Counted from the first letter of the stretch, positions 20,325 through 30,095 are shown. The stretch: 64,000 bases of DNA from Commensalibacter melissae (GCF_003691365.1 NZ_CP033087.1:262501-326500), one strand, 5' to 3'. Numbers and translations: made by a program. Notes: generated by a model not told the origin, from the sequence alone.

Positions 20325-21434
20325 GTGAAAGCACAAAGTTTAAAAGATCTGGCGGCACGTTCCCCAGTGACTGAAAATTTATATAATCAGCATGGCTGTA
20401 ATGATGTCATGACGGCATTTAATATCGCTAATCACTTACATTTATACGGTTTTTTAGAAGAGGCAGCAGCTTTTTATCAAGAGGCGATTAATTATCGTAA
20501 ATTAGAAGCCGAAGCACATCCACGCGAAGCTATATTATTGCAGGTTAAACTGTTATGTTTGGTAAAGGCCGGTATAGCTCTGGATGAAAAAGATTGCCAA
20601 AGGTTGCATGAGCTTTCCCCATCCTTGATGAATTATATTAGGGGTGTTGAAGAATATAGATGCGGAAAAATTGATGCTTTACAGGCGATAAAGAAAATTG
20701 ATCATACTTTTGAACAATTTCATACAGGTGAAGAAATTGATGCTATTAATGTTGGTTTAATTCATGATGCATTGAAATCTGATATTTTCCCTGAGAGAAT
20801 GGTTAAGAATAAGATTCCTCAATCTATTTTTTTTTACTGGGATCAGAATTTACCGGAGGATGTTAAGGAAAACATTGAGCATCATCAGAAGTTCCAGCAT
20901 TTTAAAGTAGAGGTTTTTGACAGGGATAGGGCTTGTGAATGGTTATATGGCTATTACGGGCGTGATGCCAGGGAACTTTTTCTAAAATCCAGACATCCTG
21001 CAGAGGCTGCGGATATTTTGCGCGTTCATGTCATTAATCTATTGGGTGGGTTTTGGGTAGATGCGGATTTGAAAATTGTTTCTGAAAATCAGTTTATTGA
21101 AATGATTCCGGCAAATTATGATGCGGTTTTTTTTCTGACTGAGGGAAATTTTGTTCATAATGATCTTTTTGGAGCCCAACCGCATAACGTTTTTTTAGAA
21201 GATTGTTTGTTGTCTATCTATCACAATTGTTATAAATATGATGGTTTATTTATTTCTTATAAAACAGGTCCGGGTGTTTTTATGAGAGCATTAAATAGAA
21301 TTTATTCGCGTTGTATAAAAGAAAGAAAATTGAAATATCCTTCTTTGAAAATTATGGATTCTTCATTTTTTTCCAAATTAACTGAACAATATCCAGTTGC
21401 ATACAAACAAAAAGGGACCTGGAGTTCAGTTTGA
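20325..21434 (+). CDS. DXD-type sugar transferase (Gly_transf_sug/GT32-like), copy 1
   Basis: A 369-aa protein with a GT-A-like glycosyltransferase core. The PKSIFFYWDQ-like start (IPQSIFFYWDQN, about residue 165), the RHPAEAADILRVHVINLLGG block and the WVDADL strand with the DXD metal-binding motif (DAD) match the Gly_transf_sug family of GT32-type enzymes. The first 150 residues are a helical domain containing FHTGEEIDAI. No membrane segment or signal peptide is seen, so it is probably cytoplasmic and acts on a glycan precursor. It starts with GTG, as no ATG is suitable. Donor and acceptor are unknown. It is a tandem paralogue of the next gene. Confidence 0.72.
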   Translation: MKAQSLKDLAARSPVTENLYNQHGCNDVMTAFNIANHLHLYGFLEEAAAFYQEAINYRKLEAEAHPREAILLQVKLLCLVKAGIALDEKDCQRLHELSPSLMNYIRGVEEYRCGKIDALQAIKKIDHTFEQFHTGEEIDAINVGLIHDALKSDIFPERMVKNKIPQSIFFYWDQNLPEDVKENIEHHQKFQHFKVEVFDRDRACEWLYGYYGRDARELFLKSRHPAEAADILRVHVINLLGGFWVDADLKIVSENQFIEMIPANYDAVFFLTEGNFVHNDLFGAQPHNVFLEDCLLSIYHNCYKYDGLFISYKTGPGVFMRALNRIYSRCIKERKLKYPSLKIMDSSFFSKLTEQYPVAYKQKGTWSSV

Positions 21435-21510
21435 TAGTCAATAGTGGTCTCATATTTGAAATATTAAGCAATTTTAGAATTGAATATATAATTAAGGTAA
21501 AGTTAAAATT

Positions 21511-22653
21511 ATGACTGATGATATGAATTTGGATGTTGGTTATGAGGAGATTTTATCTGTTTGTCCCCAAGCTTTGGATGTTTTCAAACATCATGGGGCA
21601 AAAGATTTAAATCCCTTGTTTGATATTGCAAACATTCTCTCGACAAATCATTTTTATTCCGAGGCAGCTTTTTTCTATAAAATAGCGTTTGATACCCATT
21701 CCAAAAGTCCAACCCAATATCCATTGGCTCATGTTTTACTTATGGCCCGTCAGGTTGCTTTACTGAAAGCAAGTCTGCCGTTAAAGCAGGAAGAACTTGA
21801 ACAGTTAAAAAATCTATGTATTCCTTTATATAATTTTGTGGTTGGATGGAAACAATATAGAGAAAACAATGATGCTTTTAATGCCATTCAAATTATGCAA
21901 AATTGTTATGAGGAATTTCATACCGGTGAGGAAGCCGATACAATCTATCTTACAATTATGATGAATATCTTTAATCCTGCATCATCGATAGGGATTAAAA
22001 ATAGAGAAGTGGGTAGGGCCGATTTTAGTGTTATTCCCAATAATTTATTTTTATATTGGGATCAGAATCCTCCGGAGGAAATAAGTAATAATTTTCAATT
22101 TCTAAAAGAACTTGGTCATTTTAACCTAAAAATTTTTGATAAGGCGGAAGCAACAGAGTGGTTATATCAAAATTACGGTGTTGAAGCACGGCAAATCTTT
22201 CTTTCTGCTCGTCATCCAGCTGAAGCGGCGGATTTTTTAAGAGTTCACGTTATTAACTATTATGGTGGCTGGTGGCTGGATGCTGATATTCAGATTCAAT
22301 CTGTTGAAAAATTTTACTCAATAACTCCTGCTATTTATGATCATGTATTCTTTTTAACGCATAATAATGTTGTTCATAATGACTTTTTTGGTTCTGTTGC
22401 GAAAAGTCCTATTCTAGAAGAATGTATGTTGAGTCTTTACCGGAATAGTTATTTGCATCAGGGTTTATTCATTGCCTACAAGACAGGCCCAGGAGTGTTC
22501 GCGCGTGCACTGAACCGTCATTTTTATCGTGCTTTGCGTGGAGAGGCAAAATATCCATCCTGTATATTATTGGATCATCAAAAATTTGCCGAGGTTATAA
22601 GGGAGTTTGATACACCTTATAAAGGAACAACTACAAGCTGGATGGCTGTTTGA
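21511..22653 (+). CDS. DXD-type sugar transferase (Gly_transf_sug/GT32-like), copy 2
   Basis: A 380-aa tandem paralogue of the preceding gene. It shares FHTGEEADTI, NNLFLYWDQNPPEE, EARQIFLSARHPAEAADFLR, HVINYYGGWWLDADIQIQ (DXD motif), FFLTHNNVVHNDFFG and LFIAYKTGPGVFARALNR. The helical N-terminal domain is more diverged than the catalytic one, as after duplication with specialisation. ATG start; the 77-bp gap to copy 1 suggests co-transcription. It is convergent with xthA, 18 bp away. The glycan involved is unknown. Confidence 0.72.
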   Translation: MTDDMNLDVGYEEILSVCPQALDVFKHHGAKDLNPLFDIANILSTNHFYSEAAFFYKIAFDTHSKSPTQYPLAHVLLMARQVALLKASLPLKQEELEQLKNLCIPLYNFVVGWKQYRENNDAFNAIQIMQNCYEEFHTGEEADTIYLTIMMNIFNPASSIGIKNREVGRADFSVIPNNLFLYWDQNPPEEISNNFQFLKELGHFNLKIFDKAEATEWLYQNYGVEARQIFLSARHPAEAADFLRVHVINYYGGWWLDADIQIQSVEKFYSITPAIYDHVFFLTHNNVVHNDFFGSVAKSPILEECMLSLYRNSYLHQGLFIAYKTGPGVFARALNRHFYRALRGEAKYPSCILLDHQKFAEVIREFDTPYKGTTTSWMAV

Positions 22654-22671
22654 AGAATAGTTGATTGTTTA

Positions 22672-23439
22672 TTAAAATTCAATGACAATGGGGGCGTGGT
22701 CAGAAGGTTGGGTTTTGGCTCGTTCCTCTTTATCAATCCAGCAATTTTTTAATTGTTCAGTTATTTTTGCTGACAATAGAACGTGGTCAATTCGAAGACC
22801 TGCATTTCGTTGCCATGCAGCTTTGGTGTAATCCCAAAAACTATATTCGATTGTATCAGGATGGAGAATGCGAAATGCATCCGACAGACCCAACCATAAG
22901 AGCGTATAAAAACCTTTTCGGCTTTCCGGACGGATCAATGCGTCATCGGAAGAAAGTATATTGGTGGTTAAATCACTGTTGGTGGGGCAAATGTTGAAAT
23001 CACCTGCAAAAATACAGTTTTGTTTGTCGTTCAATAAGGATTGGGCATGTTTGATTAATGCATTGATAAAATCCATTTTGAATTGAAATCCCTCTTCGCC
23101 GCCGGAATTACCATTTGGCAAATATAGATTGCAGAGATGAATGTCTCGACTCTCAATCTCGAGATATCGAGCATGGTCTTTTGTATTCTGTAGATCAGGT
23201 AAATCCGTATGAAGCAATTTATAGGGATGGCGGCTTAAGGTGGCAACCCCGTTATAGGCTTTTTGTCCATGTACGATAACATGATAGCCTAAGGCTTTAA
23301 AACTTTCCGATGGAAACTGTGCGTTCTGGCATTTGATTTCCTGTAAAAAGAGCCAGTCAGGTTGTTCTTTTTGAAGCCATTTTTGAACATGGGAAAGTCT
23401 TTGGCGAATAGAGTTAACATTCCAGCTAGCAAGCTTCAT
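22672..23439 (-). CDS. xthA: Exodeoxyribonuclease III
   Basis: An approximately 255-aa AP endonuclease/3'-5' exonuclease of the ExoIII family, for base-excision repair. Present are MKLASWNVNSIRQRL (metal/phosphate-binding start), the LFLQEIKCQ Glu ligand, GYHVIVHGQKAYNGVATLSR, the LYLPNGNSGG and FAGDFNICPT catalytic Asp/Asn block, and the final SDHAPIVIEF His. Length is normal. An ATG ten codons upstream (23469) exists, but AAGGA precedes the ATG at 23439, so I use that one. Confidence 0.95.
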   Translation of the reverse strand: MKLASWNVNSIRQRLSHVQKWLQKEQPDWLFLQEIKCQNAQFPSESFKALGYHVIVHGQKAYNGVATLSRHPYKLLHTDLPDLQNTKDHARYLEIESRDIHLCNLYLPNGNSGGEEGFQFKMDFINALIKHAQSLLNDKQNCIFAGDFNICPTNSDLTTNILSSDDALIRPESRKGFYTLLWLGLSDAFRILHPDTIEYSFWDYTKAAWQRNAGLRIDHVLLSAKITEQLKNCWIDKEERAKTQPSDHAPIVIEF

Positions 23440-23777
23440 CAGGATAATCCTTGGTATGAAAAGATACAAATTGAATTCCAGTCAAATTAATCTCATTATA
23501 TCTTGATGGCAAGAGTGGACAGATTATCCTTTTCGTCTTTAAGCTTTGATTTTTTGTGATTGGAAAAAAGTAAAATTCCGGATGATTGGATTATGTAAAA
23601 TCGAGAGTGCTGTATTTTAATCTAACATATATATGATTGTAGTCATTGAATTTTGGTCGTATTTTAAAATAAATTGAGAGCTATATACTATTACAATTTT
23701 ATAATGATATAATTAGAATAATAAATGATCAGGATAATTTAAATTGATTATGTTGGATAAATTTAGGCGTGGCAATC
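23440..23777. other. AT-rich gap between divergent xthA and dgt
   Basis: About 340 bp of very AT-rich sequence between two divergent genes. It must hold both promoters, but no confident -35/-10 pair with standard spacing stands out. No RNA gene, repeat or small frame worth reporting was found. Confidence 0.5.
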
Positions 23778-24953
23778 ATGAATCTAGCACCTTATGCCGT
23801 TCAGGAAAAAACAGCTCGGGGACGATTTTATCCTGAAACGGAGGCACAAGGTCGTAACCCCTGGCAAAGAGATCGGGATCGTGTAATCCATTCTACAGCT
23901 TTTCGTGTATTGCAATATAAGACACAGGTTTTTATCAATCACGAGGGTGATTTTTTTCGAACTCGTTTGACGCATTCGTTAGAGGTTGCGCAAATTGCCT
24001 GTTCTGTTGCTCGCGCTTTGAAATTAAATGTGGATTTGACAGAATGTTTGGCGCTGGCACATGATTTGGGACATTCACCCTTTGGACATGCTGGAGAAAG
24101 GGCTCTGGCAAAGATGATGCAGGATTATAACGGTTTCAGTCATAATGACCAGTCATTAAGACAGGTAACGTTATTGGAGCAACAATATATTGCCTTTAAT
24201 GGACTCAATTTGACTTGGGAAAGTTTAGAGGGATTAGCCAAACATAATGGGCCGGTTGACAATCCCGACCCTTATTTAGAACGGATTAATCGGTCATATC
24301 CCTTGGATTTGTTCAATTATGCATCAGCGGAAGCCCAAATAGCATCAATTTCCGATGATATTGCCTATCATAGCCATGATTTGGATGATGGTTTACGTGC
24401 GGGATTGATAGAATTTAAAGATTTGGAAGATCTTCCCGTTGTTGGAGAGGCTTTATATGAAGCAAGAAAACAAATGGAGCAATGTAAATTTAAGGATAGT
24501 CTTCAAAAGCGTTTGAGATATGAAGTAATAAGACGGGTTATCGATTGTCTGGTTCGTGATTTGAAAAAACAGACTGCTGATAACTTAAGCGGTTTGAACC
24601 CGAAGACGCCAGAGGATATCAGGAATTGTACATATGGGATCGTGCAATTTAGTCCTAAAATTATGGAAGGCAATCAAAAGATTCGTAAATTCTTGTATCA
24701 GAATTTATATTCGCATTGGCGTGTCAATCGTATGAGTCGAAAGGGGGAATTGTTGGTTCAGCATTTATTCGAGATTTTATCTGAAAATGTTGATTTGTTA
24801 CCCAAAAAATGGCAAATACGTGCCTTGGAGGCAGGAAAAAGAAAACAGAAATCAGGTATTTTACGGGTTATTACGGATTATATTGCTGGTATGACAGATC
24901 GTTATGCAATAGAAGAGTATCAAAGACTGACCGATTTATCTATTTTGTCGTAA
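23778..24953 (+). CDS. dgt: dNTP triphosphohydrolase of the Dgt family
   Basis: An approximately 391-aa HD-domain enzyme of the deoxyguanosinetriphosphate triphosphohydrolase-like family, which cleaves dNTPs to nucleoside and triphosphate. Motifs: RDRDRVIHSTAFRVLQYKTQV, RTRLTHSLEVAQIA (first His), LAHDLGHSPFGHAGE (HD pair) and the SDDIAYHSHDLDDGLRAG C-terminal metal ligand region. Length fits the non-E. coli type. A GTG nine bases upstream (23769) gives three more residues, but the AGG in TTTAGGC better fits the ATG at 23778. It precedes argS on the same strand. Confidence 0.93.
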   Translation: MNLAPYAVQEKTARGRFYPETEAQGRNPWQRDRDRVIHSTAFRVLQYKTQVFINHEGDFFRTRLTHSLEVAQIACSVARALKLNVDLTECLALAHDLGHSPFGHAGERALAKMMQDYNGFSHNDQSLRQVTLLEQQYIAFNGLNLTWESLEGLAKHNGPVDNPDPYLERINRSYPLDLFNYASAEAQIASISDDIAYHSHDLDDGLRAGLIEFKDLEDLPVVGEALYEARKQMEQCKFKDSLQKRLRYEVIRRVIDCLVRDLKKQTADNLSGLNPKTPEDIRNCTYGIVQFSPKIMEGNQKIRKFLYQNLYSHWRVNRMSRKGELLVQHLFEILSENVDLLPKKWQIRALEAGKRKQKSGILRVITDYIAGMTDRYAIEEYQRLTDLSILS

Positions 24954-25072
24954 AAATCTAAATAATTTGTTGGATGGTCCAAAGTCTTGTTTAGGGTATG
25001 GTCAATTTTATTTTCAGGATTGCTGAATAATTGGGTATGGATAAGGTGTTTATAAAGAAAGATAATTTTTGT

Positions 25073-26878
25073 ATGGCTGAGCAGAATTTATATGTTTCCT
25101 TTTATCATTGTGTTATAAAGGCCTTGCGACAAATTTTACCTGATTTGTCAGAAGATTTGATAAAAAGAATTGAATTGACACCTACACGTGATGTTTCACA
25201 TGGGGATATGGCGACGAATGCAGCCTTGATTACGGCAAAAATTGCCAAGCGTCGGCCACAGGAAATTGCCAAGGAATTGGCTGAACGCCTGCAATCTGTT
25301 TCTGGTATTGAAAAGGCTGAACCTGCTGGGCCGGGATTTGTGAATTTGAAATTGGCCCCTTCTGTTTTTCAAAATCTTGTTTCAACGATTTTGCAGATAC
25401 AGGAAGCGTATGGAAACAGTCAAATTGGAAATAATATCAAAACCAACATTGAATATGTATCTGCCAATCCGACAGGGCCAATGCATGTAGGTCACTGTCG
25501 TGGCGCGGTCGTTGGGGATGTGTTAGCCAATTTGATGGCTAAGGCTGGTTTTGACGTTACCAAAGAATATTATATCAATGATGCGGGTAATCAGGTTGTT
25601 GCATTAACATGGGCAGCCTATTGGCGTTATGTTCAGGTTCTTGAAGGAGATTGTTCCCCGACTGATTTTGAAGAGCGTTACAAGACGTACATGCCAACTG
25701 GTTTACAATACCAAGGAGATTATCTTATTCCAGTTGGACAGGATCTTGCTCAGCAATATGGTAAGACATTATTGAAGGGCATAGAACAAAAACCGTTTCC
25801 AGCATGGTTTGAAAAAGTTAAACAGTGCGTTTTGACTCACATGATGCATGATATCCGCCAAGATCTGAAAGCTTTAGGTGTTTTGCAGGAAGAATTCATC
25901 TCAGAACGTGCAATTCTTGAATCTGGTATAGCCGATCAGGCAATTCGGATGTTGGAAAAAAAGGGACTGGTGTATACAGGTATACTGGAGCCTCCCAAAG
26001 GGAAATTGCCAGATGACTGGGAGGCTCGTCCACAAACACTTTTTAAATCAACGGCTTATGGTGACGACGTGGATCGTCCCTTACGGAAATCTGATGGCAG
26101 TGCAACATATTTTGCTAATGATATAGGTTATCATTATGATAAAATAAAAAGAGGTTATCAGATTCTATTGGATGTATGGGGTGCAGATCACGGTGGATAT
26201 GTTACCCGTATGAATGCGGCAGTAAAAGCTCTAAGTCCAGTGGATGTGTCAACTGATTTTGAAGTTATTTTATGTCAGATCGTTCGAGTTGTTCGTAATG
26301 GTGAGGTTGTAAGGATGTCCAAACGGGCAGGCACTTTTGTAACATTACGCGATCTGATCGATGAAGTTGGAAAAGATGCGGTGCGGTTTACCATGTTAAC
26401 ACGTAAATCTGATGCGCAAATGAATTTCGATCTTGAACAGGTTGTTGCTCAAACCCGTGACAATCCTGTTTTTTATGTTCAATATGCGCATGCAAGATGC
26501 CGTTCCGTTTTGCGTTCTGCTGAAGAGATTTTTGGTCAAGAGCGATTAACGGCCTCCGATCTGGCAAAAGCGGATCTGTCCAATATCAGAAATGAAGAGG
26601 AATTAGCGGTTATGCGGCGACTTGCACAATGGCCCCGTACAGTTGAAAGTGCCGCTTTGATGCGTGAACCACATCGTATTGCCTATTATTTGATGGAGCT
26701 TGCATCAGATTTTCATGCATTGTGGAATGCCGGACGGGATGATGCGACTTTACGCTTTATCCAAAAAGGTGATGTTCATGGCACGTTGGCCAGAATGGCG
26801 TTGATTGAAGCTATTGCAAGTGTAATTCGTTCTGCTATGCAGGTCTTGGGAATAGAACCAGTTGAGGAAATGAGATGA
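25073..26878 (+). CDS. argS: Arginyl-tRNA synthetase
   Basis: An approximately 601-aa class I aminoacyl-tRNA synthetase. Visible are the N-terminal additional domain, the HIGH-type site PTGPMHVGHCRG, VWGADHGGYV, the KMSKS-like site VVRMSKRAG and the DALR-type C-terminal anticodon-binding domain. The frame extends upstream to a TTG at 25031, but the alignment I recall for ArgS begins near MAEQNLYVSF, so I use the ATG at 25073; the ribosome site is weak for either. Its stop overlaps the start of the SPOR protein gene by four bases. Confidence 0.94.
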   Translation: MAEQNLYVSFYHCVIKALRQILPDLSEDLIKRIELTPTRDVSHGDMATNAALITAKIAKRRPQEIAKELAERLQSVSGIEKAEPAGPGFVNLKLAPSVFQNLVSTILQIQEAYGNSQIGNNIKTNIEYVSANPTGPMHVGHCRGAVVGDVLANLMAKAGFDVTKEYYINDAGNQVVALTWAAYWRYVQVLEGDCSPTDFEERYKTYMPTGLQYQGDYLIPVGQDLAQQYGKTLLKGIEQKPFPAWFEKVKQCVLTHMMHDIRQDLKALGVLQEEFISERAILESGIADQAIRMLEKKGLVYTGILEPPKGKLPDDWEARPQTLFKSTAYGDDVDRPLRKSDGSATYFANDIGYHYDKIKRGYQILLDVWGADHGGYVTRMNAAVKALSPVDVSTDFEVILCQIVRVVRNGEVVRMSKRAGTFVTLRDLIDEVGKDAVRFTMLTRKSDAQMNFDLEQVVAQTRDNPVFYVQYAHARCRSVLRSAEEIFGQERLTASDLAKADLSNIRNEEELAVMRRLAQWPRTVESAALMREPHRIAYYLMELASDFHALWNAGRDDATLRFIQKGDVHGTLARMALIEAIASVIRSAMQVLGIEPVEEMR

Positions 26879-28032
26879 TGGATCAAAATTCACCTGAACC
26901 CCCTAGAAAAAGATCATTTTTTGATGATGATTCCATGGACACCTCTCGTTCGGGTCAGGGTAGAGAGAATATGATACGTGGACAAGACCCGCGTATGAAT
27001 CCTGCCCGTGAAGATGATGGACGATTGTCTCCACGTCAAAATCGTCCTGATCCAAATGGCAGGGAAAGAATGGCATCACGTTATCATGAAGAAGACGATG
27101 AAGAAGACGAATATGATGAGGATTATGATCGTCGCGGACAGCCACGTTTCGCATTTATGCAGAATTTATTTCATGGAGATTCCTCGACACGTCGATTAGC
27201 CTATGCCGCAGCGGGAATTGGCGGTATTTTATTGCTTTTCATTGGAGGGTGGATGATGTCTCATACGGGACATCAGGGTATTCCCGTTTTTGAACCGCCT
27301 CAAATTGCTGCCAAGGAAAAACCTTTACCGGAAAACAACACAGAAACTATTGGTATGGATAAGGCTGAAGGTCAAATGGAAGCGAATGGAAAACCTGTTC
27401 TTGCGCCTGGACCTGAACAGGCTGACCCATCAGCATTAGCTGCACAATATGGAACAGGCAATTCAACAGCCTCTAATAATCAGACTCCCGCAGTGACCAA
27501 TGTGAATGGCAATGTTATGGATAATGGAGTATCGTCTCCCAATAATGTACCTTTGGTTGCAGCTCCATCGACGGCAACGTCATCAATGGGTAATGACTTG
27601 CCAGAGAATAAAAACAAAAAGCAGGCACAATCAAAGGAAGATGAGGGTAATGTCTCAGATGAACAATCGGATGAGGCGGAAAAATCTGTTGCGCCTGTTC
27701 CTTCAAAAAAACCTATTCGGCATCATCGTCAAGATAACGGTAAAAAAGTCCCTTCTGTAAAATTGGAAGAAAAACGCGTAGGAAATGGTCATTTTATTGT
27801 GCAGCTGGCTGCATTAGGGTCAAATGCTGCAGCACAAAAACAATGGCAGGTCATGCGCAAAAAAGCTCCAGAGTTATTGGGGCAATATTCTCCCACCATT
27901 CAAAAGGCTAATGTTAAGGGTAATACGATTTATCGAATAAGAATTAAGGGTTTTACCTCCAAGACTCAGGCAAATAGTTTTTGTAGCCAATTGAAAACGA
28001 AAAGTCTTTCTTGCACGTTGGCCAATTTTTAA
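26875..28032 (+). CDS. SPOR-domain membrane protein
   Basis: A 385-aa bitopic inner-membrane protein. An acidic and polar cytoplasmic N-terminus (DEED-rich, about residues 60-82) precedes one hydrophobic segment (about residues 110-128, AAAGIGGILLLFIGGW). A long Pro/Asn/Gln-rich periplasmic linker then leads to a C-terminal SPOR domain (FIVQLAALGSNAAAQKQW ... FTSKTQANSFCSQLK), which binds denuded peptidoglycan glycans at division sites. The start ATG overlaps the argS stop. Such argS-SPOR-scpAB order is common in Alphaproteobacteria. A role in cell division is inferred from the family. Confidence 0.85.
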   Translation: MMDQNSPEPPRKRSFFDDDSMDTSRSGQGRENMIRGQDPRMNPAREDDGRLSPRQNRPDPNGRERMASRYHEEDDEEDEYDEDYDRRGQPRFAFMQNLFHGDSSTRRLAYAAAGIGGILLLFIGGWMMSHTGHQGIPVFEPPQIAAKEKPLPENNTETIGMDKAEGQMEANGKPVLAPGPEQADPSALAAQYGTGNSTASNNQTPAVTNVNGNVMDNGVSSPNNVPLVAAPSTATSSMGNDLPENKNKKQAQSKEDEGNVSDEQSDEAEKSVAPVPSKKPIRHHRQDNGKKVPSVKLEEKRVGNGHFIVQLAALGSNAAAQKQWQVMRKKAPELLGQYSPTIQKANVKGNTIYRIRIKGFTSKTQANSFCSQLKTKSLSCTLANF

Positions 28033-28059
28033 TCTGGTTTTCATAAATCTGGTATAATA

Positions 28060-28917
28060 ATGCGGCAATCGGATCTTGTTCATGAGACGGAAATGGAAAA
28101 TCATTCTTCTTCATGGAATGATGAGACTTTCATTGTTCGGCTTGATGGATTTGAAGGGCCGTTGGATATGTTGTTGCAATTGGCTAAAACCCAAAAAGTT
28201 GATTTAACTCAGATATCAATTTTGCCACTGGTTGAGCAATATCTACAAATTATTGAATCTGCAAAAAAAATAAGATTGGAGTTGGCAGCCGACTGGTTGG
28301 TTATGGCGAGTTGGTTGGCATGGTTGAAATCATGTCTGTTATTGCCGCAAAAAACTGATCATTTTGGCGATACTGAACAGGCGGTTGATTTACTTCAAGA
28401 ACGTTTGCAAGGGCTGGAACAAATCAATAAAGCGGCATTGTGGATGCAGGAGCGACCTTTATTGGGGAGCGAGGTTTTTGCCAGGGGATATTATGAAGAT
28501 CTTACTTCAGTGGATTCCTCTGGATTGATATTGGATAGTGCACGTTTTATTGACGCATATATTCGGATATTCCATCGTAAAAATAAAAAAAGGGAGTGGC
28601 GAATTCGATCGTTTCATTTTTGGACGGTCAAAGATGCTCTAAATCGTTTGAAACGTTTACTTAAATCTCATCATGTACCTGGATGGCATGCGTTGGATGC
28701 TTTTCTACCCCGTTGGGAGGCAGTTAATAAAAAGGAGCAATCACCTGTCCAACAACAGCAACAATGGAAAGCCGCCTGGTGCGGAATGTTACTGGCTGGA
28801 TTGGAGCTGGCAAAGCTTGGTGAAATAAAGCTTGATCAGCAAGAGCAGTTTGGTCAAATTCGATTGCAATCACGAAATGAAAATCAATCCTATCATAAAA
28901 ATTTGGAAGCGGAATGA
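28060..28917 (+). CDS. scpA: Segregation and condensation protein A
   Basis: A 285-aa kleisin subunit of the SMC-ScpAB condensin that organises and segregates chromosomes. The N-terminal VRLDGFEGPLDMLLQLAKTQKVDL and ISILPLVEQYL blocks bind the SMC neck. ADWLVMASWLAWLKSCLLLP follows, and the C-terminal winged helix is weaker. The frame begins at ATG 28060; Met12 (28093) is a possible alternative. It overlaps scpB by four bases. Confidence 0.92.
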   Translation: MRQSDLVHETEMENHSSSWNDETFIVRLDGFEGPLDMLLQLAKTQKVDLTQISILPLVEQYLQIIESAKKIRLELAADWLVMASWLAWLKSCLLLPQKTDHFGDTEQAVDLLQERLQGLEQINKAALWMQERPLLGSEVFARGYYEDLTSVDSSGLILDSARFIDAYIRIFHRKNKKREWRIRSFHFWTVKDALNRLKRLLKSHHVPGWHALDAFLPRWEAVNKKEQSPVQQQQQWKAAWCGMLLAGLELAKLGEIKLDQQEQFGQIRLQSRNENQSYHKNLEAE

Positions 28918-29489
28918 AGACGGACTTGGAAGATTTAAAAGGGTTGATCGAAGCATATATATTTTCGCAAACGGAACCTGTTTCAGAACAATCAATTGAA
29001 TCTTTGCTAGAAAAAAATTCAATAAATTTAAATCCTGAGGGAAAGGCAACTGTTAGCATCCTTGACATTATTCATTCACTTCAAGAGGATTATGCGTATC
29101 GTGGCATTCGTTTATGTAAAGTTGCCGGTGGATGGCAATTTCGGACAGCTCAGGAATGGACGGCATATCTGGTAAAAATCATTGCCAGGCCAAAGCGTTT
29201 ATCTCGTGCAACGATGGAAACCTTGGCCGTCGTTGCTTATCATCAGCCTTGCACTCGGACAGATATCGAAAAAATTCGAGGGGTCGGTTTAAGCCAAACT
29301 GTTTTGGAAACTTTATTGGGATATGGTCTTATCAAACCTTGTGGACATAAATCTGTACCAGGACGACCAACTTTATGGAAAACATCCAAAGAATTTTTAA
29401 CTTATTTGGGGTTAAATGATTTAAATGATTTGCCAAAAAAAGAGGAGTTATTTGGAGATATTCCGTACCATTCTTTAAATGACGAATAA
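28914..29489 (+). CDS. scpB: Segregation and condensation protein B
   Basis: A 191-aa kite-family subunit, which dimerises and binds ScpA in the condensin complex. Two winged-helix units are visible, with the signature RPKRLSRATMETLAVVAYHQPCTRTDIEKIRG (shown here as its parts LSRATMETLAVVAYHQP and TRTDIEKIRG) and GRPTLWKTSKEFLTYLGL. Its ATG lies inside the scpA stop region, so it is translationally coupled. The 69-bp gap before tatB contains no tatA. Confidence 0.94.
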   Translation: MKTDLEDLKGLIEAYIFSQTEPVSEQSIESLLEKNSINLNPEGKATVSILDIIHSLQEDYAYRGIRLCKVAGGWQFRTAQEWTAYLVKIIARPKRLSRATMETLAVVAYHQPCTRTDIEKIRGVGLSQTVLETLLGYGLIKPCGHKSVPGRPTLWKTSKEFLTYLGLNDLNDLPKKEELFGDIPYHSLNDE

Positions 29490-29558
29490 ATAAGTGGTAA
29501 TATCTTTGCTAAACAAATCATGATGCATATTATGGAAATAGAGGGGACAATATAAAGC

Positions 29559-30095
29559 ATGTTTGATTTTTCTTGGGCAGAACTGATATTGATAGGGATT
29601 GTCAGCATGATATTTATAGGACCAAAAGATTTTCCAAAAATTGTCCATTGGTTTGGTGACGTAGTGAAAAAATGTAGGGGCATGGCACGTGAATTTCATA
29701 GTCAGGTGGATGAGATGGTTAAGGATCCAGACCTTAAGGAAGCCAAAGATCAGTTGATGAAATTACGTCGTATGAATATTAAAAGTGCAATATTGGATGT
29801 AATCGATCGAGATAGAACACTTCAGGAGAATTTAAATTCCCCCCTAAATCAAACATCTATTCAATCTCCGAAACCTTATGAAATTCCTTTTTCAAATAAA
29901 GAGCCTGAGATTATTCCCGAATATTCAGCGTCAACCGATCATAAGGAACCTGATCTGGAAGCTTTGGCAAAAAAAGATCCAGCTCCAATTTTTTTTCCTC
30001 CTGCAATTGCTCAGCGTTTACAGGTTAAAAGATCGGCTCCACCTGTTCCAGCGATGATTCCACCACAAATTGTCAATTACAGGGAACAGGGATGA
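29559..30095 (+). CDS. tatB: Twin-arginine translocase subunit TatB
   Basis: A 178-aa TatB. One N-terminal membrane helix (FDFSWAELILIGIVSMIFIG) is followed by the conserved GPKDFP hinge and an amphipathic helix, then a long acidic, proline-rich tail. With TatC it forms the receptor for twin-arginine signal peptides. The glutamate at position 8 and the length favour TatB over TatA. The stop overlaps the tatC start by four bases. No tatA is adjacent. Confidence 0.88.
   Translation: MFDFSWAELILIGIVSMIFIGPKDFPKIVHWFGDVVKKCRGMAREFHSQVDEMVKDPDLKEAKDQLMKLRRMNIKSAILDVIDRDRTLQENLNSPLNQTSIQSPKPYEIPFSNKEPEIIPEYSASTDHKEPDLEALAKKDPAPIFFPPAIAQRLQVKRSAPPVPAMIPPQIVNYREQG

Noticed and set aside
27008-27760. 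Met-rich alternative frames inside the SPOR protein gene
   Set aside because: They result from the ATG-rich acidic codon pattern of the real gene in another frame.
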